Part shown: positions 6,132 through 7,621 of the stretch, in pieces
Layout of the letters: every line of letters starts with the position of its first letter
Position numbering within the stretch: the first letter of the stretch is position 1
Assembly: GCA_900316595.1 (NCBI GenBank)
Contig: ONDN01000001.1
Span: 1 to 7,621, forward strand
Length of the DNA stretch: 7,621 bases
Source of the DNA: an uncultured Mycoplasmataceae bacterium
GTDB taxonomy: Bacteria > Bacillota_I > Bacilli_A > Mycoplasmatales > Mycoplasmoidaceae
Reading direction: 5' to 3'
Notes under the pieces: generated by a model
Told to the model about the DNA's origin: nothing
Seen by the model: the letters and a program-made list of their open reading frames with translations, nothing else
Databases searched by the model: none
Made by a program: the position numbers and the translations under genes

Positions 6132-7103
6132 TTATTTAACAACAACTTTAGTTGCTTGATTGCGTTTTACTATTCTTAAAATTAGTCAAATTAGAAAGGC
6201 TAGTGTTAAAAAAATTGCAAAAACAATTATTGCATCCCGCTTATTTTTTGCTTTCTTAATGTTAGTAATTTCATTAGCATCAATTAGCATATAGTTATAG
6301 AAGTTTTCAATATTGGCAGCACGCACATAACCTAAAACTAAAACTCATACATGTGTTATTCCAATAATACATATTGCAGAAATTGCTGATCAAAATAGTG
6401 CTATATATGTATATTGATTATCAACAGTGATTGGAGTAATAAAATCGGCAAAAGGTGCTCTATAAATAAATATTGGTAACAAACAAACAACTAATATCAT
6501 TAATAGTAATACAAAGTATGTGACTCCGCAAAGTCAATTAATGTCAATATAATTAGTCTTTAATTTTCGATATATTTTTTGAATATTAGGTGATAAAACT
6601 TTTTCATCCCGAAAATTAATGTTTTTAGCTTCCTCAAAAAAATTTTTATATTTATTAAGAGCAAAAATAAATTTTGGCAATAAAAATACAAAAGGTGGTA
6701 TTAATACCAACAAAATATATGGACTAATTACATATTTTCAACTTGTTAACACCAATGAAGCTAAAATAATTGTTCCAATAACAAACAATGATAATATTGA
6801 AGTATATGTAATTGCTGCAAATTTTGCAAATGAAAGTTCCTTCAAATAGAACTTTGGGATATAAGAATAATATGGATTAATTTTTTGTAGTTTTAATTTC
6901 TTAGTGTTAGACTCTATTTGATATTTAAGAAATAAATTATCACTAGTGTTGCTACTAATTTCTTCATCATTAAGTTTTAAAGTATTAATTTGATGAGTTG
7001 TTAAATTTTCAAAACGTTCTTCTGGTTTGATGAGAAGATCTTCATCTTGTTCAATACTCATATTTTTGAATGAAACTACTCTAGTTTTTAGTTTGTCTTC
7101 CAT
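6132..7103 (-). CDS. Five-span membrane protein of unknown function
   Basis: A 323-aa protein in code 4 with five TGA Trp codons. The hydrophilic N-terminal region (1-90) is acidic and charged early (IEQDEDLLIKPEERFENL) and basic near the membrane. Hydrophobic segments lie at about 97-121, 126-147, 192-214, 231-258 and 289-310. A charged loop (about 149-188, NKYKNFFEEAKNINFRDEK) lies between the second and third, and a second charged loop (262-288) precedes the last. The tail is short and basic (VKRNQATKVVVK). With five spans the two ends should lie on opposite sides of the membrane, unless segments 1-2 form a hairpin differently. I see no transporter, protease or transferase motif. The ATG at 7103 is the first in frame. 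It is transcribed in the same direction as plsY, 91 nt downstream of it, and its stop is 5 nt from the convergent lipoprotein stop. Confidence 0.83.
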
Positions 7104-7127
7104 ACAGAAATCTTATTTATATATTCT

Positions 7128-7133
7128 ATTATA
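7128..7133 (-). promoter_or_regulatory. Candidate -10 box for the five-span membrane protein
   Basis: TATAAT on the minus strand lies 24 nt upstream of the ATG at 7103, within the 91-nt gap after plsY, so the gene may have its own promoter. No convincing -35 or Shine-Dalgarno sequence accompanies it. Confidence 0.4.
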
Positions 7134-7163
7134 AATCTTAATTCTATATATGAATTATTTTGG

Positions 7164-7183
7164 TTATTTATATTAATAAATAA
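7164..7183 (-). terminator. AT-only hairpin downstream of plsY
   Basis: TTATTTAT (7164-7171) pairs with ATAAATAA (7176-7183) around a 4-nt loop, 12 nt beyond the plsY stop. All pairs are A-T and no T-run follows on the minus strand, so it is a weak terminator candidate and could be chance in this composition. Confidence 0.2.
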
Positions 7184-7194
7184 ATTTCAATAGG

Positions 7195-7621
7195 CTATTT
7201 ATTTCCACTAATTTGATGTTTATTATGGAAAATTTTTCTTTCATTACCAGAAATAATATTCTTAATATTTGATTTATGACGATATAAAACAATGAGCGAA
7301 CTCAAAAATATAATCATAAACAAACCAATAAATAGAAATAAATGATTTAAATATGGAGCATCATTTATGAAATGAAGTGAATTATTAAACAGACTATTAC
7401 CAAACAAATATAATAAATCAAGTTGTTTTACAAAAACAAAAAATGGCGAAAGCAGAGTGCAAAGCATTGAACTTAAGGAAACATACTTTGATGATAATAC
7501 AACTATAATTCAAATGGTAAGTGTAACCAAGGCAAGATATGGACTAATAGCTGCAATCATTCCTCCAGTAGTCATCATACCTTTACCACCAATTAATTTA
7601 AATTTATCTTTATCTTTTATA
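7195..7621 (-). CDS. plsY: Glycerol-3-phosphate acyltransferase PlsY, 5' end missing
   Basis: This membrane enzyme transfers an acyl chain from acyl-phosphate to glycerol-3-phosphate, giving lysophosphatidic acid, the first step of phospholipid synthesis. The 141 residues present (one TGA Trp) cover the C-terminal two thirds. The central motif appears as KLIGGKGMMTTGG (family FKGGKGVATSLG), followed by the hydrophobic ISPYLALVTLTIWIIVV and KYVSLSSML (like RYVSLASI). A less conserved pair of membrane segments follows. The last motif, RHKSNIKNIISGNERKI, matches the family RHRSNIKRLL.G.EPKI, and a short polar tail ends at the TAG at 7195-7197. The first motif and start codon lie beyond base 7621. 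It precedes the five-span membrane protein gene on the same strand. Confidence 0.94.

Noticed and set aside
6619..6849. Plus-strand reading frame of 76 codons
   Set aside because: Antisense to the five-span membrane protein, with no supporting signal.
1..7621. CRISPR array, tRNA, transposon or phage genes
   Set aside because: No spaced direct repeats, cloverleaf with conserved T-loop, transposase motifs or terminal inverted repeats were seen on either strand.

Overview
The window is AT-rich chromosomal DNA of a mollicute that reads TGA as tryptophan (genetic code 4). Under the standard code, five of the eight genes break at in-frame TGA codons. Read as code 4, each becomes one intact protein of family-typical length. 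Fmt gives 315 aa, and the FtsK-like gene gives 664 aa with five TGA codons. Low GC, tight packing, a Mycoplasma-type lipoprotein and the near absence of strong Shine-Dalgarno sites fit Mycoplasma in the broad sense. A hominis-group species is possible, but I cannot settle the species from sequence alone.

Layout. (1) Plus strand, 1-3172: the 3' two thirds of an RNase J family gene, then an FtsK/SpoIIIE-like membrane protein, closed by a strong intrinsic terminator at 3189-3223. (2) 3224-3582: a non-coding gap between convergent units. (3) Minus strand, 3583-5230: a membrane-anchored protein of unknown function (222 aa) followed downstream by fmt (methionyl-tRNA formyltransferase). (4) Plus strand, 5291-6126: rpsT (ribosomal protein S20) and, 5 nt downstream, a small lipoprotein. 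Both are divergent from region 3. (5) Minus strand, 6132-7621: plsY (acyl-phosphate glycerol-3-phosphate acyltransferase, 5' end outside the window) followed by an uncharacterised five-span membrane protein whose 3' end meets the lipoprotein gene tail to tail.

The most unusual feature is the first pair. The RNase J-like protein has substitutions at all three beta-CASP catalytic positions I can place (Asp of DSTN to Gly, His of the SGHAS motif to Ser, His of PVHG to Asn). The adjacent FtsK-like protein keeps the FtsK motor layout but has lost the Walker A lysine (GEKGSGVS) and both Walker B acidic residues (VINN), and it lacks the C-terminal gamma domain. Two neighbouring genes therefore look like intact, expressed pseudoenzymes: one related to RNA decay and one to DNA translocation. 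The second unusual feature is a perfect 11-bp hairpin with a U-rich tail inside the signal-peptide codons of the lipoprotein, just downstream of rpsT, which looks like an attenuator or terminator embedded in coding sequence.

The remaining genes are housekeeping (translation start, small ribosomal subunit, phospholipid synthesis) or lineage-specific surface and membrane proteins. I see no tRNA or rRNA gene, IS element, CRISPR array or phage gene.
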